Part shown: positions 1-8,897 of the stretch, piece by piece
Layout of the letters: each line of letters starts with the position of its first letter
Position numbering within the stretch: the first letter of the stretch is position 1
Assembly: GCA_039028895.1 (NCBI GenBank)
Contig: JBCCHF010000030.1
Coordinates: 1 to 64,000 of the forward strand
Origin: JAHDCJ01 sp039028895
GTDB taxonomy: Bacteria; Bacteroidota; Bacteroidia; Chitinophagales; Saprospiraceae
Reading direction: 5' to 3'
Length of the DNA: 64,000 nucleotides
Notes under the pieces: model-generated
Seen by the model: only the letters and a program-made list of their open reading frames with translations
Databases searched by the model: none
Told to the model about the DNA's origin: nothing
Program-made: the position numbers and the translations under genes

Positions 1-162
1 GTAACCCTGATCAATAAGACACATTTTGCGGCAGAATTGTCCTTCCTTTACCAGGAATTCATCTTTCGATAAATGTTCTTCCTGGTAATAGGCGGTAATG
101 TGCGGAATCAATTTTTCCGGAAGGTTAAGCTCATGTTTCAGAAATGTGTTCAGGCTTTGCAT
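1..162 (-). CDS. Crp/Fnr family regulator, N-terminal part (cut by window edge)
   Basis: Only the first 54 codons are in view; the gene runs off the left edge. The ATG at 162-160 opens a frame with FLVKEGQFCRKMCLIDQG at about residues 35-52, the first strands of the cyclic-nucleotide-binding beta-roll as used in Bacteroidota Crp/Fnr-type activators. The start lies 6 bp past the stop of the MBL-fold hydrolase, so the two are probably cotranscribed and the regulator may sense a stress related to the operon (inference). The helix-turn-helix is outside the window, so DNA binding cannot be confirmed here. Confidence 0.7.
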   Translation of the reverse strand, partial: MQSLNTFLKHELNLPEKLIPHITAYYQEEHLSKDEFLVKEGQFCRKMCLIDQGY

Positions 163-168
163 TGAAGG

Positions 169-936
169 TTAGGAGATTTCAATCCACTCACCATCGTTTG
201 GAATGTAGGTTTTATCCGCTAAATTTTCTTCATTCAATTTTGTCTGCAATATTTCTCTTGTGGTGGGGCAGTGATTAACAGCTTCCATGTGATTGGCAAT
301 AACTTTCCCTGGCGCATTTTTAATGAATTTAATGATATCCTCCAAAGTCATTAATAGTGGCTTAAAGATGTCAAATTGAGCAGAACCTGCTGCTACCACG
401 CTTATCGCTGGTTTGTACTCGCTTAATACTTTGTGAACTGCTTCCGTATAAATGGTGTCAGAGCTGAGATAAATTGATGGTTGGTTTGCTAACTCGATAT
501 AAAAACCCATCACATTACCGGCTGGTTTGGCAATAAAGCCATAACCATGCTTTGCGGGAATGCCTTCTATCTTGCCGCCAAGGAAATCTTCTCTTTTCCA
601 GTAGTCTAAAGTTTGGATGACATTTAATCCCTTATTTCGTAGTGCTTTTTCATCAAGTGCGCTGCAGGTAACGGGTATGTTTTTATCCACTAAATATTTT
701 TCAGCTGCTTTGTCCAGATGGTCTGGATGGCGGTGAGTGATCAGGCAATGGGTTACCTTTTCAAGGGTAGGTTTGCAGCTTTCCGGCAAGGGTACAATTG
801 GATTCTTCATGGGCTTGAACCGGAAAAAAGTAAATGGCGGCATAGTCCCTTTGCCGCCTGTCATTGGGTCGATCAATATGACTTTACCATCTGCCTCAAT
901 CACCATGGTAGCATTTCTGAAATGTTGAATCTTCAT
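169..936 (-). CDS. MBL-fold metal-dependent hydrolase
   Basis: A 255-residue cytosolic protein of the metallo-beta-lactamase fold. The metal-binding signature THRHPDHLD is at residues 67-75 (H68, H70, D72, H73); an Asp in SSDTIY and a late His in NHMEAVNHCP supply the remaining ligands. The short N-terminal strand block (MVIEADGKVILIDP) resembles the UlaG/YcbL-like branch that acts on small-molecule esters, phosphodiesters or lactones, not true beta-lactamases. It is the fourth gene of a minus-strand series (serine hydrolase, small membrane protein, CrtO-like protein, this gene, Crp regulator) with gaps of 6 and 23 bp. The substrate is unknown. Confidence 0.85.
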   Translation of the reverse strand: MKIQHFRNATMVIEADGKVILIDPMTGGKGTMPPFTFFRFKPMKNPIVPLPESCKPTLEKVTHCLITHRHPDHLDKAAEKYLVDKNIPVTCSALDEKALRNKGLNVIQTLDYWKREDFLGGKIEGIPAKHGYGFIAKPAGNVMGFYIELANQPSIYLSSDTIYTEAVHKVLSEYKPAISVVAAGSAQFDIFKPLLMTLEDIIKFIKNAPGKVIANHMEAVNHCPTTREILQTKLNEENLADKTYIPNDGEWIEIS

Positions 937-959
937 GGGCTAAATTATTTTTACTCGGT

Positions 960-1421
960 TCAGTCAACTTTTAATTTGAGTAGTCGGTCAATTCTTCTTT
1001 TGTTGAATTGTTGCAAAAACACAAGGTATAGGTTGAAAATAATATTTGAAATCGTATAAACAATAAGTTGCCAACTCTCTACACCAATACAGGCCAATAC
1101 AAAGATGAAAATTTGCAATAAAATGAACGCAATCAAGTGGCTATTTTCTGCTAGGGTCATATTCATTTTCAGCTTTTCCAGTTTTTCTGTGTGGCGTCTT
1201 CCTTTATATTTCAGAGATGGATTGAATGCGCCCAATACCGTTTTCCGAATGATCAATCCCAATACCAAAACCCCCAACTGTTTTGTCAGGTTATCGCTGA
1301 TATAATTGTGATTTTCAAACTTGTCGAAATTGCCGCTATACCGGATCAGAGTCGTGCCAAGTGCCCCGAGTCCATAAGAAAGGAAAATGTAAAATATGGG
1401 GTTGAACATTTCGATTGTCAT
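960..1421 (-). CDS. CrtO-like integral membrane protein (acyltransferase-like family)
   Basis: A 153-residue membrane protein with three or four hydrophobic segments. The central block (ENSHLIAF) and the C-terminal block (NIIFNLYLVFLQQFNKRR) match the pattern of the glycosyl-4,4'-diaponeurosporenoate acyltransferase (CrtO) family, where an E..H motif precedes a helix and N..FN..P...QRYNRLR closes the protein. In staphylococci CrtO acylates a carotenoid glycoside, but most distant members are uncharacterised, so a carotenoid role is not claimed. Its ATG overlaps the stop of the preceding small gene (ATGA arrangement), indicating translational coupling. Confidence 0.55.
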   Translation of the reverse strand: MTIEMFNPIFYIFLSYGLGALGTTLIRYSGNFDKFENHNYISDNLTKQLGVLVLGLIIRKTVLGAFNPSLKYKGRRHTEKLEKLKMNMTLAENSHLIAFILLQIFIFVLACIGVESWQLIVYTISNIIFNLYLVFLQQFNKRRIDRLLKLKVD

Positions 1422-1627
1422 GGTAATGAATTGTCGCTCGCATCGATATCATTGTCATCTATCAAAGCATCATCTACCATCTCTATAGGTTGTTTTTCAT
1501 AAGTCGCAGGATGTTCGTAAATACCGAGTTTGGACTCAGCTGCGTTTCTGGATTTTGAAACACCTTTTAGCAAAATTCCAGAGATAATGATAATGACAAA
1601 TATGGTGATTGCTATTTCCATTTTCAA
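1418..1627 (-). CDS. small single-pass membrane protein
   Basis: Encodes 69 residues: one N-terminal transmembrane helix (residues about 5-22, rich in I/V) followed by an acidic soluble tail (DDALIDDNDIDASDN). No family recognised. It overlaps its neighbours on both sides by 4 bp (ATGA junctions at 1624-1627 and 1418-1421), which is the main evidence that it is a real gene and is translated together with the serine hydrolase upstream and the CrtO-like protein downstream. It may be a small membrane adaptor for one of them (inference). Confidence 0.6.
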   Translation of the reverse strand: MKMEIAITIFVIIIISGILLKGVSKSRNAAESKLGIYEHPATYEKQPIEMVDDALIDDNDIDASDNSLP

Positions 1628-2835
1628 GCTCCCTTTTTTCTTCTCAAAACTCTAATGAAAAAGCGTATTCCAAAAAATAAAAAGGCAATAATACTTAGTG
1701 CCAAGACACCCAATAAGATATAAAGTATTGTCAGATTCGGTCCAAAAAATAAATATAACAATAGTTCATTTCCGAGTTGTTCGCCATATTCTGAATTGGT
1801 AAAAAGCACGAAACCCCAATCGGAGTCAGGATCTGCAGCAAAGAAGGATGTAAATCCGTAGTTATTGCCACCATGTAGATAAAGATTGGTAAGTGGAATT
1901 CTTGGCTTATAAAACCCCAGAGTGTAATCCACTTTTATCGAATTGAATTCATTGACATAAGAATGTACTCTAAATAATTCATCAAAACTGCTTTCTTTCA
2001 AACCCTTTTTGTTCATAAGGGCGATTAACCATTTTGAAAAATCGATGGCTTCTGAATGTACGGAAGCTGGCGGCCGAAATTCGAATCTATATTGTCTTTC
2101 TGGATCTCTGTCAGGACTTATCCACTGGCCATCTTCGTCGTAAGGTTCTGCTTTGTGCTTCATGCTAAAGCTGTCTTGTATGAAAACGGTGTGCTCCATT
2201 CCAAGCGGGGAGGCGACCCTGGATTGATATTCAACCTCTAACCCTTCCCAGTCGGTGTTTTTTAGGTGACAAAGCACTTTCCCAAGGTACATATAGCCTT
2301 CACCCGAGTATAAAAAGTCGGTGCCGGGGTCGAAATGAATTTTCAGTTTGTCTCCAGGTGTGTCGTTTCGCCAGTTTGGAAATCCGGATCGGTGGCAAAG
2401 CACCATGCGAGCAGTTATTTGTTTATATCGCTCATCGTATTCAATATCTGGATGAGGTTGGTAGGTATACAAAGGTGTGTCGAGGTCCAATATGCCTTCA
2501 TCCACAAAGGTCATCGCGAAATAAGCGAACATTGGTTTAGATAATGAGGCAGCTTCAAAGATTGTGTTGTTGGATACCTTTGTTTGGGTTTCCAGGTTGG
2601 CGTAACCAAAAGTGTTGTGATGAACCACCTGACCATCATTAATCAGTGCAAATGATAGCCCAGGCATCCCGAGTTGTGCCATTTGTTCCTCGATATGCCT
2701 ATCGATAGTCGCTTTGGGGAGATTAAATCCAAAGTAGCTTTCCACTTCATCGCTTTTATCAGCGCAGCTTTGAGTAAGAAAAGCAAGAGTACCCAGTAGC
2801 AACAGGTGCTTTAGAAGAAAAGAGCGGGATTTCAT
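1624..2835 (-). CDS. serine hydrolase of the class C beta-lactamase/penicillin-binding family, lipoprotein
   Basis: 403 residues. A signal peptide ends in a lipobox (FLTQSC, Cys24), so the protein should be lipid-anchored in the envelope. The catalytic SxxK motif is S97-L-S-K100; a Tyr-containing YSGEGY motif and a late HGGN (replacing KTG) complete the typical esterase/DD-peptidase-like site. Unusually it ends in a hydrophobic helix (about residues 370-393) followed by RVLRRKK, a second membrane anchor. The fold is shared by esterases, D-aminopeptidases and beta-lactamases; nothing here shows antibiotic hydrolysis. First gene of the minus-strand operon reaching the left edge. Confidence 0.85.
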   Translation of the reverse strand: MKSRSFLLKHLLLLGTLAFLTQSCADKSDEVESYFGFNLPKATIDRHIEEQMAQLGMPGLSFALINDGQVVHHNTFGYANLETQTKVSNNTIFEAASLSKPMFAYFAMTFVDEGILDLDTPLYTYQPHPDIEYDERYKQITARMVLCHRSGFPNWRNDTPGDKLKIHFDPGTDFLYSGEGYMYLGKVLCHLKNTDWEGLEVEYQSRVASPLGMEHTVFIQDSFSMKHKAEPYDEDGQWISPDRDPERQYRFEFRPPASVHSEAIDFSKWLIALMNKKGLKESSFDELFRVHSYVNEFNSIKVDYTLGFYKPRIPLTNLYLHGGNNYGFTSFFAADPDSDWGFVLFTNSEYGEQLGNELLLYLFFGPNLTILYILLGVLALSIIAFLFFGIRFFIRVLRRKKGA

Positions 2836-2875
2836 TTTTTGGAGTGTTATTTATACTTTAAAATAGTATCCATTT

Positions 2876-3493
2876 TTAATATCCCTGGATATTCATACCT
2901 AAAATGATATCTCTTTCAATGATTAGAATACCGTTTTGAACTACTGGAGTTACAATACCAGACCCTCCTCTTTTTCTTTGCTTGCTGCGTTCGTAATCGG
3001 ATAAATTAGGGTCATCATCAAAAAGAATGTCATCTATGAAGTAAGGGGTTTTCCCTTCCTCTTTGATGGTGACATGAATGTGCTGAGGAATGGTTGTGTT
3101 AGGGTAAGACGCCGGCCTGAACGTGTAAATTTGGTATTCCCCATTTTTATTGGTTTTTACCCAACCCCTTAAATAACCATGTCTTGCAGACCAATCATCT
3201 GGATCACCTTTTTTAGGATAAATTCCATGTTCATCGGTATGATAAGCATAAATAATGACATCCTCGACAGGCGTTTTCCCGTCAAGGGCCAAAACCCTGC
3301 CTTTGACCAGGATCTTGTTCGCAGATTCGTCAAACCTCGGGAAGGTATCGGTGTGGCTAAGATTCTTGTCTCCATACTCGTATAATGCTTCGCACCCCTC
3401 ACATGGCCCACCGACTTTTTGATCGGCTTGTTGTCCTGAACATGCATAAGTAAGCAAAACCAATAGCATTAAAAATCCCCATTTTGTTGTCAT
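2876..3493 (-). CDS. intradiol ring-cleavage dioxygenase-like lipoprotein
   Basis: 205 residues with a lipobox at LTYAC (Cys18), so envelope-anchored. The core matches the protocatechuate 3,4-dioxygenase fold: a sugar-transporter-like beta sandwich with likely Fe(III) ligands Y107 (HGYLRGW), Y130 (ASYP) and H138/H140 (PQHIH). Cytosolic family members open catechols between the hydroxyls; exported single-domain forms like this are common in environmental bacteria and fungi and their substrates are poorly known. It is about half the size of catabolic enzyme pairs and has no aromatic-degradation genes around it, so a housekeeping or oxidative role is as likely as catabolism. Confidence 0.8.
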   Translation of the reverse strand: MTTKWGFLMLLVLLTYACSGQQADQKVGGPCEGCEALYEYGDKNLSHTDTFPRFDESANKILVKGRVLALDGKTPVEDVIIYAYHTDEHGIYPKKGDPDDWSARHGYLRGWVKTNKNGEYQIYTFRPASYPNTTIPQHIHVTIKEEGKTPYFIDDILFDDDPNLSDYERSKQRKRGGSGIVTPVVQNGILIIERDIILGMNIQGY

Positions 3494-3642
3494 AGCCTAA
3501 AGTGTTTTAAACAGGTTGCCTATTTCCTTTTATGCTAAGGCTGTCTGTCTTTAGTTATTTGTAATGGGTGAGAGGGCTTTACGATATTTTGATAATTGAA
3601 GTTACGACTTTGTTATAAGATTTAGAAAATTCAAAAATCCCT

Positions 3643-3722
3643 GTTCTAGCAAGGTCTACTGAAAGCCTTATTATGTATTTTAGCCTTAACACAGTCTCTC
3701 TTTCAGGAGACTCCGGCAGGAC
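3643..3722. repeat. composite intergenic palindromic repeat, copy A
   Basis: Left part GTTCTAGCAAGGTCT at 3643-3657; right part AGTCTC-tctttcag-GAGACT at 3693-3712 followed by CCGGCAGGA. The distance from the GTTCTAGC box to the CTTTCAGGAGACT box is 57 bp, almost identical to the copy at 52161-52237 (56 bp), although the filler differs. It sits in the 266-bp gap between the dioxygenase-like gene and the T9SS esterase. Confidence 0.6.
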
Positions 3723-3759
3723 ATTTGTTTTGAGATAGCTTCTAAGTCAGTTTATTCGA

Positions 3760-5919
3760 TTACCGCTTCAAAATTTTAAAAACTGAAGTATGGTCATTCC
3801 TTTGTACCGTCATAATATAGATGCCACTCCCCAAGCTTGAAATATCATTAACTGGTTTTAGATTGGAGACCACCAACCTCCCAAAAATGTCAAATAATTC
3901 TGCCTTGAAATTTGCGCCCTCTGTGTCGATGACCAATTCTCCATTAGTCGGATTTGGGTAAACCAAAATTTCAGATGATGTGATTATTTCAACCGAAGTG
4001 CTCACGAAGCTGACTGTGTTTGAAATGCCCATGCATCCATTTTCGTTGGTAACTTCCACGTAGTAGTCACCATTTTCGTTGGGCATTATGGTTGGACCAT
4101 TTTCATCATTAATTGCCATGCCGTCTAGATACCATTGATAGCTTGGGAAGGTGTTGTCAGTGGACAAAGTTCCGTTCATTTCCTCGATTGTGACTGTTGG
4201 AAGCGCGTTAATGCTGAGGTCTAGGGTGATCGTGCTGTCGCAGCCTGCGGCATTGGGTAAGGTGGTGAAATAGGTGCCTGCTTCGGCGATTGTCTCCTCA
4301 AAGAAGGCATAGGTATCGCCAGCGCAGATCGTTGCATTTATTTCGCTTGTTGTATTCGGAATCTCAGTTGAAATTTCGGTATCGGCTGTTATTAATTCTA
4401 CGCGATCAATGAATAGATTCGAAGCGGACTCTGCGGGGACATCTTTTTCGGAAGTTAGTGTCATAAATGCGCCATCTGCCCAGGGTGTATTATCCCAAAA
4501 GTTGCTGACCACTTCGTGCCATCGAATCCGGATCGACCGAGCGTCGTCGAGAAGACGCGTGCCATTTGCTGTTGTGGTAGGTGCAGCTAAATGGGCGCCC
4601 AGTTCAATGCGCAATTCCTTATCCCATAAATGATATTTGATCGGTAAGGGTTCGTTAACATCCCAGTCAGAAAAGGAGGAAGCAAAAAGTAATTCCGTGG
4701 CTGGCTGATTGGGATTCTTTACTTCGACAGTAATGTTGGGTTGGGGCCCAATGAAATCTATACTCAGCAATATAGCAGGGATATCATCGTGTAATTGATT
4801 CCCAACAAATCCACAATAGTTGTTTGGGTTTTCCATTGACCAGATACCTAGCTTGAATGCTGTGTTCATGTTGAAGTTGGCCGGATCAGGTTGAATAGTT
4901 GTCTCCAAAATAGCGCCATAAGGATCGTTCCACAGAAACAAGTCGGAAGATTGAATTTGGGCGTAAGCCGAATTATTGTGTACAAGCGACAGTTCATCGT
5001 TATTATCAAATGTCGCATTGGTTGTTTTGAAGTAGGCGGTTGAAGTTTCTGTAAAGTCTTCCTGAATTACGGTCAGGAAAGGGTGTTCCACGTAATTCAC
5101 AGCATCTTCAAAATGCTCGGTGGTGGTTGCACAATGACTGCCATCAGTTTCCAGAAATTTCCCCTTAAGGCCATCCTGTTCGACACCATTGTGATAGATG
5201 TTCATAATGTCACCTTCACGAAAATCATTGAACGACGTCATATTGGCAATGCGCTGGTCGAATGGCAACAGGTAATCGAGGTAATTGGAAGCATAGGGGA
5301 GTATGGCTTCGTAGTGACCATCTGGATTTTGAGTCTCATAATCCTGGTCAACCTGGCGGATATAACTGCCTCCGCATGATGGCATCCCGCCACTAAACGT
5401 CTCCGGATAAATGAATGCTAGGTTATGTGCCATCCTTGCTCCTCCTGAATTTCCGGACGTGTAAATCCTGTCTGGATCAATGTTGAATAATTCCTGCATC
5501 CGCAAAACTGCGGCCATCCCAACACCCATCCGGATATTAATAAAAATAGAGTTGCCAATATTGTCTCCGGCTATCCAGATCAGTTTTTTGTCGTCCAAAA
5601 CAGGCAGCCACTGGCTCTTGAATCCACCATTGTTGCCTGAGTTGATAAAGGTTACAAGTCCGTAAGGCTCTGTTCCGTCATAATCGTCGGGAACATAAAT
5701 ATCAAACGTATAATCCTGAAGCAACTGCTGGGCATCAGGGAAATACCCTAAAAACCCAAATCCGGATTGCGAGGGAGTGATTACGCTGGCGTCATCTAGT
5801 TGGCCAATGTCCTGGTTGTTAATCTGGCCGGTTCCGAATGGACTTTCCTGTGCCACCAGGTTTGAAGAAAAGAAAATCAGGATAATGATAATTCGTGTTG
5901 ACATTTGCATGGGTTTCAT
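3760..5919 (-). CDS. T9SS-secreted alpha/beta-hydrolase (PHB-depolymerase/feruloyl-esterase-like)
   Basis: 719 residues. Signal peptide (to about residue 24), then an esterase domain with the nucleophile motif GNSGG (Ser158), preceded by YTFDIYVPDDYDG and followed by MPSCGGSY, as in polyhydroxybutyrate depolymerase-like secreted esterases. The middle (about 290-515) is a beta-rich region that may bind carbohydrate or protect the catalytic domain. From about 525 an Ig-like stretch (ICAGDTY, CDSTITL) leads to a C-terminal T9SS sorting tail (VYPNPTNGEL ... SLGSGIYIMTV ... FKILKR), so it should be exported and surface-attached. Its ATG directly follows the TAA of the ADP-ribosylglycohydrolase gene. 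Confidence 0.85.
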   Translation of the reverse strand: MKPMQMSTRIIIILIFFSSNLVAQESPFGTGQINNQDIGQLDDASVITPSQSGFGFLGYFPDAQQLLQDYTFDIYVPDDYDGTEPYGLVTFINSGNNGGFKSQWLPVLDDKKLIWIAGDNIGNSIFINIRMGVGMAAVLRMQELFNIDPDRIYTSGNSGGARMAHNLAFIYPETFSGGMPSCGGSYIRQVDQDYETQNPDGHYEAILPYASNYLDYLLPFDQRIANMTSFNDFREGDIMNIYHNGVEQDGLKGKFLETDGSHCATTTEHFEDAVNYVEHPFLTVIQEDFTETSTAYFKTTNATFDNNDELSLVHNNSAYAQIQSSDLFLWNDPYGAILETTIQPDPANFNMNTAFKLGIWSMENPNNYCGFVGNQLHDDIPAILLSIDFIGPQPNITVEVKNPNQPATELLFASSFSDWDVNEPLPIKYHLWDKELRIELGAHLAAPTTTANGTRLLDDARSIRIRWHEVVSNFWDNTPWADGAFMTLTSEKDVPAESASNLFIDRVELITADTEISTEIPNTTSEINATICAGDTYAFFEETIAEAGTYFTTLPNAAGCDSTITLDLSINALPTVTIEEMNGTLSTDNTFPSYQWYLDGMAINDENGPTIMPNENGDYYVEVTNENGCMGISNTVSFVSTSVEIITSSEILVYPNPTNGELVIDTEGANFKAELFDIFGRLVVSNLKPVNDISSLGSGIYIMTVQRNDHTSVFKILKR

Positions 5920-6879
5920 TTAAAAGTATTTCTGGTGTAATTTATGACCTAAATCGATGATATCCTCCATTCTCGCCAGGGAATACAGCCAAAGTTCGGG
6001 AAATCCTTGCTGTCCGTAATGGAGTCCAGCTAATCCGCCTGCAATTGCAGCAGTGGTGTCGGTGTCATGACCCAAATTTACTGCTGACAGGATGGTTGAT
6101 TCATAAGTGTCTTCACACAAGAAACACCAAAGGCTGGCTTCAATGGACTCGATCACATAACCGCCTGACCTGAGATCTTTTCGCGATGTTGACCGGATGT
6201 CTTTGGCAATGACTTTGGTGAAATGTTTTTGTTCGTCAGCGGAAAAGTTCATGCTTTGCCAGAAAGCGGTTATCTGTTGGCGCATTGAGGTGTACGCCTT
6301 TCCTTTATCTGTTTCCGTGAGCAGGTTTTCAGCCAAGGTTAAAAATATAAGGCAACTCATAGCTGCCCTGATATGTCGATGCGTTAATGCTGAAACATTC
6401 CAGATGATTTCGAACTGTTTTTCTATCGGCCTATCTTTAATGTAACATAGCAATGGCATAATCCTCATCAATGATCCGTTGCCATTGTCAAACTCATCGC
6501 CCTGGTATTTAAGTAGCGTCAATTCTTCCAGATTACCTGAGGCTACAATTTTATCCAGTCGATTTATTGCATTGGCTGTTGTGATGCCAATGTCAAACAA
6601 CTCTCCTCTTGCCGACCAGTAATTCCTGTTTTTCCAAGCGGAAAACTTGGTTGCCATATCAGCCAGGTTATAACCTCCCAATAAAGATTCGGCCAGGCAA
6701 AAGGTCAATGAGCTATCATCAGACCAGGTTCCTGCCGGTTGGTTATAGGTCCCATAACCGATCATACCTTTGGCAGGATGGTTTTCCATTTCCTCAGCAC
6801 TTTTGAATTCATATGGAACGCCAACCGCATCGCCGATCGCTACGCCTAACAGGGCCTCTGTTATTTTGTTGAGTTGCAT
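5920..6879 (-). CDS. ADP-ribosylglycohydrolase (DraG/ARH family)
   Basis: About 319 residues from the ATG at 6879, chosen because AAAGGA lies just upstream and the conserved core starts at once (ALLGVAIGDAVGVPYEF); an in-frame upstream extension to 6933 looks non-coding. Mg-binding acidic residues are visible in TWSDDSSLT (first metal site) and in HDTDTTAAIAGGLAG near the C-terminus. The family removes ADP-ribose from arginine or other residues. It lies downstream of, and in the same direction as, a gene for a DUF4157 protein ending in an ADP-ribosyltransferase domain (140 bp apart), the order expected for toxin then immunity. A general housekeeping ADP-ribosyl hydrolase is the alternative. 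Confidence 0.9.
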   Translation of the reverse strand: MQLNKITEALLGVAIGDAVGVPYEFKSAEEMENHPAKGMIGYGTYNQPAGTWSDDSSLTFCLAESLLGGYNLADMATKFSAWKNRNYWSARGELFDIGITTANAINRLDKIVASGNLEELTLLKYQGDEFDNGNGSLMRIMPLLCYIKDRPIEKQFEIIWNVSALTHRHIRAAMSCLIFLTLAENLLTETDKGKAYTSMRQQITAFWQSMNFSADEQKHFTKVIAKDIRSTSRKDLRSGGYVIESIEASLWCFLCEDTYESTILSAVNLGHDTDTTAAIAGGLAGLHYGQQGFPELWLYSLARMEDIIDLGHKLHQKYF

Positions 6880-6987
6880 TTTTTCATCCTTTAAATTGAT
6901 TTCAAATTTAAAGAAATGTCTCCTTATGCGCACTCCATCATGGTTGTTGTGCTATGACTCACTCTTGTTGTTACGCATAATTCATTA

Positions 6988-7002
6988 ATGCCTTGAAGGC
7001 AT
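6988..7002. repeat. perfect hairpin ATGCCTT-g-AAGGCAT
   Basis: A 7-1-7 palindrome between the stop of the DUF4157-ART gene and the start of the glycohydrolase gene. No T-run follows on either strand, so it is not a classical terminator. It could lower read-through or stabilise mRNA ends, and would separate toxin and antidote levels (inference). Confidence 0.45.
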
Positions 7003-7019
7003 CTAAAAGGTCAGGTAGA

Positions 7020-8696
7020 TTAGAAGAGATCTTCAAATTTTAATCTGTCACTTTCGTCTACATCAGATGGTATATTGCTCAGCCTAAATACCCTGATCGT
7101 TTTATGTCCTATGTCTGGGATGTCTCCTTCCAGGCTATATTTGTCAATTACCATGTAGCTAGCGCCTGGCCCCATCAGGTCCTCACTTTCAGAGTCGAAA
7201 TATTTCTTAACCGGCCGCTTGGTTTTGGCGGTTCCTTCAAACGACAATAAGGCGAAATTATCATAGTCACCGAATGTTCCGCTTGCTATGTCGCTCCACA
7301 TACTTTTTACACCTCCGATGTTGGGGTGCGTACTGGTTAGCGACGGGAAACTGAGGCTTTCTTCGTCCCCGTTTATCCATCCGGATTTAAGCTCAAGTTT
7401 GTATCGTTTATCTTTAATTGGTTTGGCATCTTCCTCTTCATAGGAGCTTTGTAAAACATCAGCTGTTTTGAGGACTAATTTCCCAAAGTCTGTAGTATCA
7501 TCCGGCTCACTTTGGCCGCGGAAATATCGGTTTAATGGTTCGTACAAGTAGCTGGTGTATAATGCCAGGGCCAAAACATCTTCCGTATCATCTTTACATA
7601 GCTTTAAACAATAGGCAATTTGAGTTTCGGGGGTGTAACTGTATATCTCGTCGAAACTCATCTCACTAATAGCCGTTTTATCGGTAATCGCATTTGCAAT
7701 TACATTAAAGGCCAGGTCGTGAAGGTGGTCTCCTTTTCCAGGTTCCCAGTCGTATGGATTCCATGCTGTGGCGGCTTCGTCTTTGTGCTCTACCAGCTTT
7801 TCTGCATTGTATATTAAAAGCTCAGTCAGCGCCTCCATATCTGCAAATTCTTTATTTTTGGTATCAAAAGAGGTAAGCACCTGGCTGTAGACATCATCCC
7901 ATTCCATATCTGTAGTTTTAAGATGAGCCTCAAGGCTGTCAGCCGAATAGTCTACTGAGTCAACGGAGATTTTTCTTTGAACCGTACCTGCTTTGGCGTT
8001 GGACGTTTTTGGGGTTTGCTCGTCAATAGCTTTATGCTGATTTGTAACGGGGGTTCCTGTTGTCTTCTCTTTACCTCCACCTTGATCTCCTGTTTTAGTT
8101 TTCATGGAAGAGGCTTTCTTCCCCATTTTATCCGCTTCTTTTTCCAAGTTGCGGTTATCGTTGACGTTTACATTCCCATTTACTTTCTTGGTCGGTTTTA
8201 CCCTGCCTTGTTTTTGTTGTACCACGTGCCAGGCTTCATGGGGCAGATGTTTTTCTTGTCCGGGCCCAAGGTGAATATTGCTGCCTTGTGCGTAGGCATG
8301 CGCTTTCAATTGAGCCGGTTTCCCGGAATTACGATGGACCCTCACATCATCCATTGAAAAACCTGACAGATTTTCTATTCCTGATTTTAAGGAGTTGGGA
8401 AGGTTTGTTTTAGTACCTTTTTTAGGTTGTTTTTTCTTGGATTTTTTATTGGCCAATTCTTGCAGTTGGGTGGCTTTTTCGTTTTGCAAACTGTTGTCTG
8501 CCATTTTTTGATAGGTTCTGAGCTGTTTAAGGTGAGGGCTGATTTCAGCCATGGTTTTCAGCTTATCTTTAGTCGCCAAATCCGGAGTTCTTTCCACTAA
8601 TTGATCTGCAGATTTTTGGGAATTCTTTGTTTTAGAACCCTCGTTCAGGTTGTTTTTGGTTTTCTGGCGCTTGATTTTGTCAGCTGGCGTCTTCAT
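7020..8696 (-). CDS. DUF4157 (eCIS-core) protein with C-terminal ADP-ribosyltransferase domain; toxin-like effector
   Basis: 558 residues from the ATG at 8696 (a TTG 13 codons upstream is less likely). Residues 1-95 are Lys/Gln-rich and charged. The DUF4157 domain (about 98-165) shows GIENLSGFSMDDVRVHRNS and the metalloprotease-like LPHEAWHVVQQ (HEAWH 153-157). A polar linker (165-240) leads to the C-terminal domain with all three marks of R-S-E ADP-ribosyltransferases: Arg in NRYFRGQ (R393), SFPSLTST (S455/T456), and E-x-E in SESEDLMGPGASYMVI (E503, E505). DUF4157 is typical of polymorphic toxins and cargo of extracellular contractile injection systems. No signal peptide; no injection-system genes here. 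The next gene encodes an ADP-ribosylglycohydrolase. Confidence 0.85.
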   Translation of the reverse strand: MKTPADKIKRQKTKNNLNEGSKTKNSQKSADQLVERTPDLATKDKLKTMAEISPHLKQLRTYQKMADNSLQNEKATQLQELANKKSKKKQPKKGTKTNLPNSLKSGIENLSGFSMDDVRVHRNSGKPAQLKAHAYAQGSNIHLGPGQEKHLPHEAWHVVQQKQGRVKPTKKVNGNVNVNDNRNLEKEADKMGKKASSMKTKTGDQGGGKEKTTGTPVTNQHKAIDEQTPKTSNAKAGTVQRKISVDSVDYSADSLEAHLKTTDMEWDDVYSQVLTSFDTKNKEFADMEALTELLIYNAEKLVEHKDEAATAWNPYDWEPGKGDHLHDLAFNVIANAITDKTAISEMSFDEIYSYTPETQIAYCLKLCKDDTEDVLALALYTSYLYEPLNRYFRGQSEPDDTTDFGKLVLKTADVLQSSYEEEDAKPIKDKRYKLELKSGWINGDEESLSFPSLTSTHPNIGGVKSMWSDIASGTFGDYDNFALLSFEGTAKTKRPVKKYFDSESEDLMGPGASYMVIDKYSLEGDIPDIGHKTIRVFRLSNIPSDVDESDRLKFEDLF

Positions 8697-8897
8697 ATTA
8701 TTTAATTTTTTGAGCTCGGTTGCTACAGAATACAAATCTCAAGGAAGCAATGAGGGATGCTTTCCCTAATATCATAAATATGGAAATTTTGAAGTATTAA
8801 ATAAAGACATAGGTGCCTCCTTTTATTAGAGGGCATATTTGTATAGTGGGCGGTATCTGCAGGGCAGTAAAAGGGATAGCTGATCGATCAGTTTAGT

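Noticed and set aside
1624..2835. Beta-lactamase resistance gene
   Set aside because: SxxK fold is present, but the KTG motif is replaced by HGG and the protein has a C-terminal membrane helix; the esterase/peptidase branch is more likely. The same holds for 36793-37845 (GNGG).
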